From contig KQ959253.1 of NCBI GenBank assembly GCA_001552775.1, positions 133,001 through 174,624 on the forward strand: DNA of 41,624 nt, given 5' to 3'. This document shows positions 23,748 through 32,313 of the stretch, in pieces. Under the pieces are notes generated by a model. It searched no databases. It was given only the letters and a program-made list of their open reading frames with translations, and was not told the DNA's origin. The position numbers and the translations under genes are program-made. Origin of the DNA: Bacteroidales bacterium KA00251. Its GTDB lineage: Bacteria; Bacteroidota; Bacteroidia; Bacteroidales; Porphyromonadaceae. Positions within the stretch are counted from its first letter, which is position 1. Each line of letters opens with the position of its first letter.

Positions 23748-24992
23748 CTAACTAAATCGCAAGGTGTCTGCGACTTTGATTCGTGATACTATACGTGTAG
23801 GCAGTATAAGCATTATTAGGATTACGGCTAGAGCTACGAGATTGACCAAGATCCATCCCTTCCATGTAAAGTCTATTGGTACATAAGAGATATAGTAGAT
23901 GGATGGGTCAAGGGTGAGAATCTTAAATCCTTTTTGGAGCATGGCCACAACAAAAGCAATGAGATTGCCCCAAAAGAGACCCCTCAGTGCAATGTTTCCT
24001 CCCAAAAGAAGGAAAAGCTGGTGCAGTAAAGCTCCTGAAGTTCCTAGAGCTTTGAGTACACCAATCATTCGGGTACGACCTAGCATCAATACAAGAATAC
24101 CAGTGATAGCCGTAAAACCTGCTACTATAGCCATGATGGAGAGGAGGAGAAAGGTGTTGGCATCAAGCATATCAACCCAATCAAAGAGCGCAGGCATCAA
24201 TTCTCTAGCCGTATTGAGCGCTAAATGTTGCCCCTCAGAAAAACTCGTTTCAGAGAGTATGCGAGCCAACTTGTCTGCTTCCTCTTCGGGGTTTAAACCA
24301 GATTTTAGAAAAATCTCAACGTAACTGACTTCATCTTCCGCTAGTCTAGCTTGCTTTTGCAAGTAGTTTATCGGTAGGATGAGTATGCCTCCATTTACCT
24401 CGGGGATGTCGCTTTTCCCTTTCAAAGTAAGTACCCTTAAAGAGGGTTGCTCACCCAAAGAATAAAAGGGGAATCTGTCCTTAACTTCAAGTTGTAACTC
24501 TTCTGCTACAGGGGATGAAAGAATCGCTTGTGGGGCTGAGAATGAACGGGTCTCAGGTGCTGGAGAGGTGTGAAGAAGAGTCCTTTCAAGTGCTGCTATC
24601 GTGATGCTGTCGAAGCCTAGAGCAACTACTCCTCGGAAAGCACTATCTGTCTTGATTAAGCCTGCTAACTGTACCACCCGACGCACCTTCTCTACTGAAG
24701 GTATACGAAGTAGGCTTTTTTCCATCTCGGCCGTTAAGTGGAAGAAAGAGGGTTGCTCCTCAGTAGAGGAACTAAAGGTAGATAGCTTAATATCGCCAGT
24801 GAGAAAACTAAGTCTTTTCTTCACTTCATGATTAAACCCACTCCCTATAAAAATAGTAAGTAGCATTACTGCGACACAGAGAGCAATCCCAACTACCGCA
24901 AAGCGAACCATCTTGTCCGTTGTGGAGAAGCTTTCGGCTTTTGATCCTGAGAGCCTTCGTGCTACAAAAAAAGGAAATAGGAAGCGAGACAT
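23748..24992 (-). CDS. LolC/LolE-type lipoprotein-releasing ABC permease
   Basis: A 414-residue inner-membrane permease of the MacB/FtsX class. Four membrane helices are visible: one near residues 28-50 (VVGIALCVAVMLLTIFIGSG) and three at the C-terminal end (~268-400, with FLLLSIMAIVAGFTAITGIL and WILVNLVALAVILIMLILP). They flank a large periplasmic domain. Members pull outer-membrane lipoproteins out of the inner membrane with a separate ATPase, which is not encoded here; LolC and LolE cannot be told apart, and Bacteroidetes often have one such protein. It starts 6 bp after rlmD, so it is co-transcribed. The abundance of lipoproteins in this window fits the role. Confidence 0.85.
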   Translation of the reverse strand: MSRFLFPFFVARRLSGSKAESFSTTDKMVRFAVVGIALCVAVMLLTIFIGSGFNHEVKKRLSFLTGDIKLSTFSSSTEEQPSFFHLTAEMEKSLLRIPSVEKVRRVVQLAGLIKTDSAFRGVVALGFDSITIAALERTLLHTSPAPETRSFSAPQAILSSPVAEELQLEVKDRFPFYSLGEQPSLRVLTLKGKSDIPEVNGGILILPINYLQKQARLAEDEVSYVEIFLKSGLNPEEEADKLARILSETSFSEGQHLALNTARELMPALFDWVDMLDANTFLLLSIMAIVAGFTAITGILVLMLGRTRMIGVLKALGTSGALLHQLFLLLGGNIALRGLFWGNLIAFVVAMLQKGFKILTLDPSIYYISYVPIDFTWKGWILVNLVALAVILIMLILPTRIVSRIKVADTLRFS

Positions 24993-24998
24993 AACCCT

Positions 24999-26441
24999 CT
25001 AGTTAGAGATAACTTCTGCTTGCTCCAGCAACAGTACATTCTCTACATGATGCGTGTGTGGAAAGAGATCAACTGGTTGCCCCTTACTCACGCTGTATCC
25101 ACCTTCAACAAGAATAGCAACGTCGCGTGCTTGCGTTGCAGGATTGCAACTCACATAGACGATTTTTTTAGGCTTTGCCTGCAATATGGTGCTAAGAACG
25201 CTGTCATGCATACCGGCTCGTGGTGGATCGGTGACAATAATATCGGGGTGTCCGTGCTCCTCAATAAAACTTGACGTAAGGATATCCTTCATATCCCCTG
25301 CGAAAAAGAGCGTATTGGTTATGCCGTTCAACTCACTGTTGGTGTGAGCATCTTCTATCGCCTCAGGTACATACTCTATCCCCACTACCTTTTGGGCTGC
25401 TGGAGCTAAATAGTTGGCAATAGTGCCCGTGCCAGTATAGAGATCGTAAACAACTTCCTCCCCGCTGAGGTCGGCAAAATTTTTTACGATACTATAGAGA
25501 CGTTCTGCTTGAGCTGTATTGGTTTGAAAAAAAGACTTTGCTCCAATCTTGAACAGGAGTCCACCAAGTCGCTCGGTGATGTAGTCTTTCCCAGAAAAGC
25601 AAGCTATGGGAAGATCTGCAAATGTGTCGTTCCTTTTTTGATTGAGCACCCACAGCAGGGATGTGAGTTCTGGAAATTGTTGCTTGATAGCATTTAAAAT
25701 CCCCTCAATAAGCGTGGAATTATTTTCTGCAAAAGAGAGAAGGAGCATTGCCTCTCCTGTAGAAGAGGTGCGAACCATCATCGTACGAAGTATACCCGTT
25801 TGTTCACGAAGATCAAAGTAGGTATAGGGGTGCTCACTCTGTAAAGTATATTCGCGGATGAAGTTTCGGATTCGATTGGCTAAAGAAGAGGCGATATAGC
25901 ACTCTTTAATATCTAAAACCTTATCAAATCTCCCTGGAATGTGAAAGCCTAGCCCATACCAATCTTGTGGATTTAAGTTGTCTGGAGACTCTTCAATTTC
26001 CTTTTCAGTGAGCCACTTCTTGTTGCTAAATGTAAACTCAACCTTATTCCTGTAATGAAACTCTTCCTCACTCCCTACGATTGGAAGCCATTCCTTGATA
26101 GGAACTTTTGCAATCCGCTCCATTGCATCGTGAACTTGTTGCTCTTTTGCCTCAAGTTGTGCGGAGTAGTAAATATGCTGCCATTTGCATCCCCCACAAA
26201 TCGTAAAGTGAGAGCAGGGAGCTTGTCGACGTAAAGAGGAAGGCTCTTCAATAGAGACAAGCCTCGCTTGCATCATTCGTTTCCTTTTCTTTACGACTTG
26301 TAGCGTACAAAGGTCGCCAGGGGCAGCAAATGGTACAAAGATTACCTCGCCATCGTGGTGAGCTAGGGCTTGTCCTTCTGCTGCAATCTGCTCAATTCTT
26401 ATCCCTTCAAGGAGGGGTAAAGCTTTTCTGTTTCTTGCCAA
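24999..26441 (-). CDS. rlmD: 23S rRNA (uracil-C5)-methyltransferase, RlmD type
   Basis: A 480-residue TrmA/RumA-family enzyme that makes 5-methyluridine in 23S rRNA (U1939 in E. coli). An N-terminal TRAM domain (~10-65, with GQALAHHDGEVIFVP) is followed by the iron-sulfur motif APCSHFTICGGCKWQH. The methyltransferase domain carries VYDLYTGTGTIANYLA (SAM site), IIVTDPPRAGMH, and the catalytic Cys in VYVSCNPATQARD. The frame starts with TTG at 26441; there is no ATG close upstream, so the start is either this TTG or uncertain. Gaps of 13 bp to glmM and 6 bp to the permease indicate one transcript. Several uracil-C5 enzymes share these motifs, so RlmD rather than RlmC is by length and TRAM domain. 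Confidence 0.88.
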   Translation of the reverse strand: MARNRKALPLLEGIRIEQIAAEGQALAHHDGEVIFVPFAAPGDLCTLQVVKKRKRMMQARLVSIEEPSSLRRQAPCSHFTICGGCKWQHIYYSAQLEAKEQQVHDAMERIAKVPIKEWLPIVGSEEEFHYRNKVEFTFSNKKWLTEKEIEESPDNLNPQDWYGLGFHIPGRFDKVLDIKECYIASSLANRIRNFIREYTLQSEHPYTYFDLREQTGILRTMMVRTSSTGEAMLLLSFAENNSTLIEGILNAIKQQFPELTSLLWVLNQKRNDTFADLPIACFSGKDYITERLGGLLFKIGAKSFFQTNTAQAERLYSIVKNFADLSGEEVVYDLYTGTGTIANYLAPAAQKVVGIEYVPEAIEDAHTNSELNGITNTLFFAGDMKDILTSSFIEEHGHPDIIVTDPPRAGMHDSVLSTILQAKPKKIVYVSCNPATQARDVAILVEGGYSVSKGQPVDLFPHTHHVENVLLLEQAEVISN

Positions 26442-26454
26442 TGGAGTAAATATG

Positions 26455-27858
26455 CTATTGTTTTATGAGAGAAAGTATTTGTTTTTTCATCTCTTGAGCT
26501 ACTTCTAGTGCTTTCTCTTCGGTAGCCGCTTCGGTATATATACGGATAATTGGCTCCGTATTGCTAGGCCGGATGTGAACCCAATAGTCGGGGAAGTCAT
26601 ACTTGATACCATCCTCAAGGTTCTTTTCCGCCTCTTTGCAAAGAGAAAGAAGACTTGGTTTCAGAGTTGCGAAGGTTAAGTCCTCGGGTAGATCAACGCG
26701 CTCTTTACACATTTGAAGTTGGGGATAGTGAGTCCTCAGAGTACTTACAGTGCACCCCTTCTTGGCTAGAAAAGAGAGAAAAAGGGCTATCCCTACAAGA
26801 GCATCTCGTCCATAGTGGAGGGATGGAAGAATAACCCCTCCATTGCCTTCGCCGCCGACAAGGGCTTTCACCTCTTTCATCTTTTTTACGACATTAACTT
26901 CTCCTACTGCAGCAGCAGCGTAGTGCCCTTTATGCTTTTCCTCTGTGATCATCTTGAGAGCCCTAGTAGAGCTGAGGTTAGAAACTGTGCTGTTTCCCTC
27001 GCCATGAAGAGAAAGCATATAGTCTGCTACTGCCACTAGCGTATACTCTTCCCCAAAAGGCTTGCCTTTTTCGTCGTACAGAGCTAATCTATCTACATCG
27101 GGATCAACTGCTATACCTATGCAAGCCTGTTCTTTTAGTACCAATTGAGACAAGTCGCCAAGATGCTTAGGCAAGGGCTCTGGATTGTGTGCAAAGTTGC
27201 CATTTGGCTCACTATTTACAGAAACCACTTCGGATACTCCAAGAGCATTCAATAGGCGTGGGAGAGCAATTCCACCAACGCTATTGATCGCATCAAACGC
27301 CACTTTGAAGTGTGCGTTTCTGATTGCTTGTGTGTCTACTTCTGGAAGCGCAAGAATCTTTTCAATATGCACTTGTAAAAAGTCCTCACTAGCGAGTTCC
27401 TTGCCTAAATTTTCTACAGTTGCATAGGGGTATTCTTCCAAGTTTTCAGAAAGTTTTATGACGGCTTCTCCTGCCTCTGCAGAGAAAAATTCTCCGAGGT
27501 TGTTTAGAAGTTTAAGTGCATTCCAATGCTTCGGGTTGTGGCTAGCTGTAATGATGATGCCACCCTGTGCTTTGGTTTCGCATACCGCAATCTCAGTCGT
27601 TGGGGTAGTGGCAAGACCTATATCTATGATGTCACAGCCCACCGCCAAAAGAGTTCCTTTGACAATGTGCAGAACCATAGTGCCCGAGAGTCGTGCATCA
27701 CGTCCTACTACAATAAGTGGGTGCGATACCTTGGTCTCTTTGCGAATCACTTCCGCAAAAGCTACCACAAATCTGCTAATTGATAGAGGGTTTAGACCAT
27801 CTTTTTCTATTCCTCCTATCGTTCCTCGTATTCCAGATATTGATTTAATTAGAGACAT
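26455..27858 (-). CDS. glmM: Phosphoglucosamine mutase
   Basis: A 467-residue alpha-D-phosphohexomutase. The phosphoserine loop is TASHNPKHWNALK with Ser106, the metal loop is DPDVDRLALYDE, the sugar-binding loop is GGEGNGGVILP, and the phosphate-binding loop is IRPSNTEPIIRIY. The N-terminal SGIRGTIGG is typical. This subfamily converts glucosamine 6-phosphate to glucosamine 1-phosphate for peptidoglycan and lipopolysaccharide precursors; a phosphomannomutase or phosphoglucomutase function cannot be fully excluded. It starts 16 bp after the DUF4827-type gene and is followed by rlmD after 13 bp. Confidence 0.88.
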   Translation of the reverse strand: MSLIKSISGIRGTIGGIEKDGLNPLSISRFVVAFAEVIRKETKVSHPLIVVGRDARLSGTMVLHIVKGTLLAVGCDIIDIGLATTPTTEIAVCETKAQGGIIITASHNPKHWNALKLLNNLGEFFSAEAGEAVIKLSENLEEYPYATVENLGKELASEDFLQVHIEKILALPEVDTQAIRNAHFKVAFDAINSVGGIALPRLLNALGVSEVVSVNSEPNGNFAHNPEPLPKHLGDLSQLVLKEQACIGIAVDPDVDRLALYDEKGKPFGEEYTLVAVADYMLSLHGEGNSTVSNLSSTRALKMITEEKHKGHYAAAAVGEVNVVKKMKEVKALVGGEGNGGVILPSLHYGRDALVGIALFLSFLAKKGCTVSTLRTHYPQLQMCKERVDLPEDLTFATLKPSLLSLCKEAEKNLEDGIKYDFPDYWVHIRPSNTEPIIRIYTEAATEEKALEVAQEMKKQILSLIKQ

Positions 27859-27874
27859 AGTCGGTCAAAATGGA

Positions 27875-28488
27875 TTAGGGGATATAAAACTGAAAACGAA
27901 CCTCTTCATAGAAGACCGTCATGCCAGCATTGTAAGCTACTTCTGGGCCTATTAGAAAAGGTACAATAAGGCTAATCTTTGCTCCATCACCCAGCAAAGA
28001 AAGGGGGAAAGCAACGCCTTCACACATGAGTTTATTGAGGTTGTTGCCTGGAGAAGAGGGCAACAAGCGGTAATGCAAGGCTCCTCTTTCGTAAGCTTCA
28101 ACGTATAGAAATTCTGTATTTTGATAGTCTCCTACCGAAAGGTTGTCAAAAGAAGCAAGTCTCTTATTCGAAAAGAAGTGCCCTTTGTAGCGTACAACTA
28201 CATGTGTTTTCCCTGCTTTTGGTTTTGTAGTCCCTTTATCGAGAACCCTCATATAAAGATTGTTGGGAAAATGATAATATACATTTTCCTCAAACTCCTT
28301 TTGGTCTACCGATCCCTCCTTGATGGTTAGCTGCTGTTCATTGATAAACTTTTCAATGTTGCGTTTCTCTTCTTTCAGCATTTTGGAAAGAGAGCGCATT
28401 TGTTTTTTTCCTTACAGGAGGAGGTAAGGCAAAGCCCACCAAAGAGGAGGGTCATAAGCAATGCACTAACTATGGATATTCTTTTCAT
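27875..28488 (-). CDS. DUF4827-type lipoprotein (FKBP-like), split by a frameshift
   Basis: Two overlapping frames make one protein. Frame 0 from the ATG at 28488 encodes a lipoprotein signal peptide (LLMTLLFGGLCLTSSC, Cys25) and stops at 28375 after 37 codons. The -1 frame, open to 27875, encodes the ~170-residue body, with VVVRYKGHFFSNKRLASFDN and PFPLSLLG-type strands (here VAFPLSLLGDG) and LIVPFLIGPEVAYNAG, like FKBP-fold lipoproteins of the DUF4827 group. The shift falls in a run of seven A (28409-28403). An eighth A, or -1 slippage there, would give a ~204-residue lipoprotein. An ATG at 28399 could start the body alone, but without export. FKBP catalytic residues are not obvious. It follows the nrnA-type gene by 14 bp. 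Confidence 0.75.
28367..28408 (-). promoter_or_regulatory. Candidate -1 frameshift signal (slippery heptamer plus hairpin)
   Basis: The minus strand reads A_AAA_AAC (28408-28402) exactly in phase with the upstream frame (GAA AAA AAC). After a 7-nt spacer, CTCTCTTTC (28394-28386) can pair with GAAAGAAGAG (28376-28367) with one bulged A and a 9-nt loop. This is the layout of programmed -1 frameshift sites. The stem is short and A/U-rich in part, so it may be chance. Confidence 0.4.
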
Positions 28489-28502
28489 AATACGAGTTTT
28501 TT

Positions 28503-29591
28503 TTAATGGGTTTTCTCTATTTCTGTGATTTTATGGGTGTGTAGGTATTCTAAAAAAAGAGCAATTGCTCCCTCAATAGAGCCTTCATATTCGGCACCTG
28601 CAGCAAAAATGTGTCCACCTCCCCCAAAGACTTCTTTGGCAATATCGTTAACAATTAAATTTCCTTTTGAGCGGAGAGAAACCTTTATTCCCTCGTAGAG
28701 GGTTTCTTTAAAGAATGCACTTATCTCCACACCTTCCACGTCCAAAGGAATATTGACAAGCCCCTCGGTGTCTCCTGGTAAAACTTTATACTGCTTTTGC
28801 TCGTCTAAAGAAAGAGAGAAATAAGCTGTTTTTAGCTGATTGTCAAATACAATCTTTTCGTATCGTACAAAGCCCTCTAAGCGGAAGCGATCGGGGCTAA
28901 AGCTGTGATAAACTTTGTTTACGATCTTGGTTTTATCTGCTCCACAGCGTAGGAGATCTGCAGTTGCTTCAAAGATAGCTGGGTACGAAGAGCTGTGATT
29001 GAAAAGTCCTGTATCAGTGATGATCCCTGTGAGAAGGCAGGTCGCAATCTCGGGAGTAATTTCCCTTTCTCCTTTTTCGTTTAGGTTATCTCTAAAGAGC
29101 TCTGTAACCAATTCAGCCGTGGCTGCTGCATCAGGCTTACTGATGATGAAATCAAATTCTGAAGAGGGCGATTCGTGATGGTCTATTGCGATGAAAGGTC
29201 GTGGGCGCTCCTTTAGAGCTTTTGTGATTTTTTCTACCATCACTTTTCCCGTACGTGAAGGTAGATTGAAGTCTAGTGCGATCAGCAGATCTGCCTCTTT
29301 GAAGGCTTTGTCAAGTTGCGGAGGGTAATCATTGCCAACCATCATCAGGATTTCTTCGTTGGCGGGGAGCCACGTGAGCGTGTTGGGAATGTGGCCTGCC
29401 ATTGTAGCAATAGGCTTTTTTCCTCTGTTGCGTAGGAGATGCAGCATAGCTAAAACACTGCCCACGGAGTCTCCATCTGGCGAGATGTGTCCAAATAAAA
29501 GAGGAGTACGAGAAGCCGCCAAGTATCGCTCTAGCGTTTCTCTTTCTTCTTGAGTAGGCAAGGAGGTGTAGCGGTTGAGCTCTTCTTTCAT
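28503..29591 (-). CDS. DHH/DHHA1 phosphoesterase, NrnA-like
   Basis: 362 residues from the ATG at 29591; the frame extends three codons to a TTG. The DHH family hydrolyses oligoribonucleotides (nanoRNA), 3'-phosphoadenosine 5'-phosphate or cyclic-dinucleotide products. Metal-binding motifs are intact: GHISPDGDSVGS, LIALDFN, and IAIDHHESPS. Further motifs are TDTGLFNHSS and the C-terminal DHHA1 signature EVFGGGGHIFAAGAE. The length suits NrnA. An exact -7 element (29598-29605) lies 6 bp upstream of the ATG, so its own transcript may start at or next to the start codon. It precedes the DUF4827-type gene by 14 bp, so the downstream glmM-rlmD run may share this promoter. Confidence 0.88.
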   Translation of the reverse strand: MKEELNRYTSLPTQEERETLERYLAASRTPLLFGHISPDGDSVGSVLAMLHLLRNRGKKPIATMAGHIPNTLTWLPANEEILMMVGNDYPPQLDKAFKEADLLIALDFNLPSRTGKVMVEKITKALKERPRPFIAIDHHESPSSEFDFIISKPDAAATAELVTELFRDNLNEKGEREITPEIATCLLTGIITDTGLFNHSSSYPAIFEATADLLRCGADKTKIVNKVYHSFSPDRFRLEGFVRYEKIVFDNQLKTAYFSLSLDEQKQYKVLPGDTEGLVNIPLDVEGVEISAFFKETLYEGIKVSLRSKGNLIVNDIAKEVFGGGGHIFAAGAEYEGSIEGAIALFLEYLHTHKITEIEKTH

Positions 29592-29597
29592 ACTATG

Positions 29598-29605
29598 CAA
29601 AGGTA
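29598..29605 (-). promoter_or_regulatory. -7 element directly before NrnA-like gene
   Basis: The minus strand reads TACCTTTG followed by CATAGT and the ATG. An exact -7 consensus this close to the start predicts a leaderless or nearly leaderless mRNA. Confidence 0.5.
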
Positions 29606-29641
29606 GAGTGATTATAAGAAGTTGTGATGACTTTTATAGAC

Positions 29642-30745
29642 TCAGTGTACGACCTCTACTTTATGAGAAGGGGGGATTTCTCTATTGCGCTTTTCCACTT
29701 CTGTGTGGAGCTTTATAGCAAGGTCTTTGAAGTAGGAAGCAAGAGGAGATCCTGAATGGCTAGCAATGGGTAAGCCAGCGTCTCCACTATCGCATATTGA
29801 TTGTACAAGAGGAAGCTCAGCAAGGAGAGGTACTCCCATCTCTTGAGCTAGCTTTTTACCTCCTTCCTTACCAAAAATGTAATAACGATTGGTAGGTAAC
29901 TCAGCTGGAGTGAACCAAGACATGTTTTCTATTAGACCCAAAACAGGTACTTCTACCTTGTCGGTAGTAAACATATCGATCCCTTTTCTTGCATCAATGA
30001 GTGCCACCTCTTGAGGAGTCGTTACTACGACTACCCCTGTTAGTGCCACTGTTTGTACTAAGGTAAGGTGAATGTCGCTAGTCCCAGGAGGCATATCAAT
30101 GAGGAGATAATCAAGATCCCCCCAAGCAGATTCTGTAAGAAGTTGGGTGAGAGCATTGCTCGCCATTGAGCCTCGCCAGATAAGTGCTTTGTCAGGCTCA
30201 ACAAAAAAACCGATTGAGAGCAACTTAATCCCATTGTACACTTCAACAGGAGCGATTGCCTCGGCTCCATTTTCTGTACTTACAGCCACAGGTCTTGCCT
30301 CCTCTACTCCAAACATCTTAGGCATAGAGGGCCCATGGATATCAGCATCTAGTACACCGACCTTGAACCCCTCAAGCGAAAGAGCTACTGCAAGGTTGGC
30401 CGTAACTGTACTTTTGCCCACACCTCCCTTTCCAGAGAAGATGGCAACAATGTTTTTTACACCTTGAAGCATATTTTTAGGCTCGGGAGTAGGCTCTGGA
30501 AAAAGAGGGGTCCCTTTCACTTCAAGGTCTTCACTTACGAAGCTTTTTAGAGTTGCCTCAGCTGCTTTCACAACGGAAGTACTAAACGGGTCGTGAGCCT
30601 TTGGAAAAAGGATTGAAAAGAAAACTTTATTTCCCTCAATCTTTAGATCCTCCTGAAGCATTCCTGAAGATACGATATCTTGACGTGTGCCAGGGTATCT
30701 TACTTGGCTTAAGGCCTTTATAATTTGTTCTTTTGTAGGTGTCAT
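29642..30745 (-). CDS. Mrp/ApbC-type iron-sulfur carrier P-loop ATPase
   Basis: A 367-residue protein. Residues ~5-80 form a DUF59/MIP18-like domain (ALSQVRYPGT). The ATPase domain has the deviant Walker A GKGGVGKST (105-113), DADIHGPSMPKMFG, and LLIDMPPGTSDIHL. Mrp/ApbC proteins carry and deliver iron-sulfur clusters as dimers. The usual C-x-x-C after ENMS is missing: the sequence reads ENMSWFTPAELPTNRYYIFG. This seems common in Bacteroidetes homologues (from memory), and cluster binding may then differ. It follows trmB after 44 bp; the NrnA-like gene follows with its own -7 element. Confidence 0.9.
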   Translation of the reverse strand: MTPTKEQIIKALSQVRYPGTRQDIVSSGMLQEDLKIEGNKVFFSILFPKAHDPFSTSVVKAAEATLKSFVSEDLEVKGTPLFPEPTPEPKNMLQGVKNIVAIFSGKGGVGKSTVTANLAVALSLEGFKVGVLDADIHGPSMPKMFGVEEARPVAVSTENGAEAIAPVEVYNGIKLLSIGFFVEPDKALIWRGSMASNALTQLLTESAWGDLDYLLIDMPPGTSDIHLTLVQTVALTGVVVVTTPQEVALIDARKGIDMFTTDKVEVPVLGLIENMSWFTPAELPTNRYYIFGKEGGKKLAQEMGVPLLAELPLVQSICDSGDAGLPIASHSGSPLASYFKDLAIKLHTEVEKRNREIPPSHKVEVVH

Positions 30746-30789
30746 TCGTTCTTTCTTCCTTCTTAATGGGAAAATTATTGGGGGTGTTG

Positions 30790-31584
30790 CTACTCCTTCT
30801 CTCCTCTTATCTTTTTTGCAACCTCTTCTTGGTACTTCTGGCTACCTCTGCATAGGCTCCTGTAGTCATCTCGAGGTGGTTCTTTGGGAGGTTCCTTAAA
30901 AGGAACATCGCTGAGAGGCAAAGAAAAAGCAATAAACTTGATAGACATACCCCGTTCAAGCCACTGCTGCTCATAGCGGGTTCTCACGTCTGGTATAGCT
31001 GCTTCTTGTATTTCTTGCGGACTATTGTAGAGGTCGTTGGTGGCATATCGTGGGGATATGCTATTTACTTCTAAAAGGTCAAGGGTATATTGGTACAAAA
31101 AAGGGCTGTCGGTTTTTAGTCGAATCATTGCCTCTTGTTTCAAGAAGCGACGATATTTCTCAAAATAGTAGGAGGAAATAAGACGCCTTCTGCTCTTTTT
31201 CATCATTGGGTCTGGGAAGGTAATCCAAAGAGCATCAACTTCTTCTTTTTCGAAAAAGCGATCAATAATATTGATGTCTGTCCGCAAAAAGGCCACATTG
31301 CGAAGCCTTTTTTCTTGTACCTCTTTTGCTCCTCGCCAGATCCTATCTCCTTTCCGATCAACTCCTACAAAGTTAGCCATAGGCTCTCGCTCCGCCAAGG
31401 CGACTGTATACTCTCCACCTCCGCATCCTAGCTCCAATACAAGGGGATGAGGAGTTTGGAAGAAGTCCTCTCGCCACTTTCCCTTGTAGGGGAAGTCTTC
31501 CCTCTCAAGGACAGAGTATGGATATTCCAGTACGAAGTCCAGCTCTTTTATTTCGCCAAATCTACGGAGTTTTTGCTTCGGCAT
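30790..31584 (-). CDS. trmB: tRNA (guanine-N7-)-methyltransferase
   Basis: A 264-residue TrmB enzyme that makes 7-methylguanosine at position 46 of tRNA. Motif I is LELGCGGGEYTVALA, followed by FVGVDRKGDRIWRGA, and the family motif WITFPDPMMKKSRRRL with the catalytic Asp. LKTDSPFLYQYTLDLL and TRYEQQWLERGMSIKF also fit. The C-terminal ~40 residues (PPKEPPRDDYRSL, then KIRGEKE) are an extra charged tail. It begins 12 bp after a small acidic protein gene and is followed by mrp after 44 bp on the same strand. Confidence 0.92.
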   Translation of the reverse strand: MPKQKLRRFGEIKELDFVLEYPYSVLEREDFPYKGKWREDFFQTPHPLVLELGCGGGEYTVALAEREPMANFVGVDRKGDRIWRGAKEVQEKRLRNVAFLRTDINIIDRFFEKEEVDALWITFPDPMMKKSRRRLISSYYFEKYRRFLKQEAMIRLKTDSPFLYQYTLDLLEVNSISPRYATNDLYNSPQEIQEAAIPDVRTRYEQQWLERGMSIKFIAFSLPLSDVPFKEPPKEPPRDDYRSLCRGSQKYQEEVAKKIRGEKE

Positions 31585-31596
31585 GCGATTGCAAGT

Positions 31597-32010
31597 TTAA
31601 TCGTCAAACTGAGCGAATTGTTCTATGCATTCGCTTTCAAGGAGGATCACAGCTTCTAGCTGTTCACGGCTGGCAATGAGTACACTGTCTTTTTTGAGCT
31701 CTTTTTCCACATAATCTAGCATTTCCTCTTTATCAATTTCTGTAACGGAGTCGTCGTCGCTGATTTCAAGCTCAAGCAGTCCATGATCGGCATAGTAATC
31801 ATAAGCAATGTCGAGGATGTAAGTAATATCATCGTCAGAAAGACTTGTGAGAAAGCCTTTCCCAAATTTCTTGTCTGCATTGCTCCTGATAAACTCGATC
31901 ACTTGTTTATCATCGGGCATTTCTATATTCAAATCTTCCATAAGGTGTGGATAGTTTTCTTGATCTTTTATAAGATCCTTTTCTCTCTTGTTTGTAATCG
32001 TTCCCCACAT
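31597..32010 (-). CDS. Small acidic protein of unknown function
   Basis: A 137-residue, strongly acidic, soluble protein without signal peptide, membrane segment or known motif. It has clustered acid stretches (LSDDDITYILD; LELEISDDDSVTEIDKEE) and predicted helices throughout. Met24 (MEDLNIEMPDD) is an alternative start, but the exact -7 element at 32027-32034 lies 16 bp before the ATG at 32010 and supports the longer form with a very short leader. It heads the run leading into trmB (12 bp gap) and mrp, so a role linked to RNA or translation is possible but unproven. I do not recognise the family. Confidence 0.7.
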   Translation of the reverse strand: MWGTITNKREKDLIKDQENYPHLMEDLNIEMPDDKQVIEFIRSNADKKFGKGFLTSLSDDDITYILDIAYDYYADHGLLELEISDDDSVTEIDKEEMLDYVEKELKKDSVLIASREQLEAVILLESECIEQFAQFDD

Positions 32011-32026
32011 CGTTGGGGTAGTGCTA

Positions 32027-32034
32027 CAAAGTTA
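32027..32034 (-). promoter_or_regulatory. -7 element for acidic protein-trmB-mrp run
   Basis: The minus strand reads TAACTTTG, an exact TAnnTTTG match. An ATTG lies 18 bp further upstream as a weak -33. The rest of the gap to 32313 holds the meaB terminator and nothing else I recognise. Confidence 0.5.
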
Positions 32035-32191
32035 CTATAATTTGATGCTAAACAATCTTCTTTTGCAATAGAACACTTTAAAAGGAAGAGATCGAGAAAG
32101 GCTGTTTATGCAAACGACTTTTTGAAAGGCTACGTAAAAATTCCTTTCCCTGTCATAGAAGAGCATTGTGGAATGAACTTTTCTTGCCACT

Positions 32192-32222
32192 AAAAAAGGT
32201 TCCCCTTGCTATGGAGAACCTT
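32192..32222 (-). terminator. Terminator of meaB
   Basis: AAGGTTC and CC pair with GG and GAACCTT (32196-32222) around a 7-nt loop with one mismatch. On the minus strand the stem ends in a T-run (32197-32192). It lies about 90 bp past the meaB stop. Confidence 0.8.
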
Positions 32223-32313
32223 CTTATTCTTTGAGTGTTTATTTAGCCCCGACTCTTTATCTTATGTTGATCCCCCTAAAAGAGAGGTCTATGAGATAGG
32301 CGTATTGTAAGAT

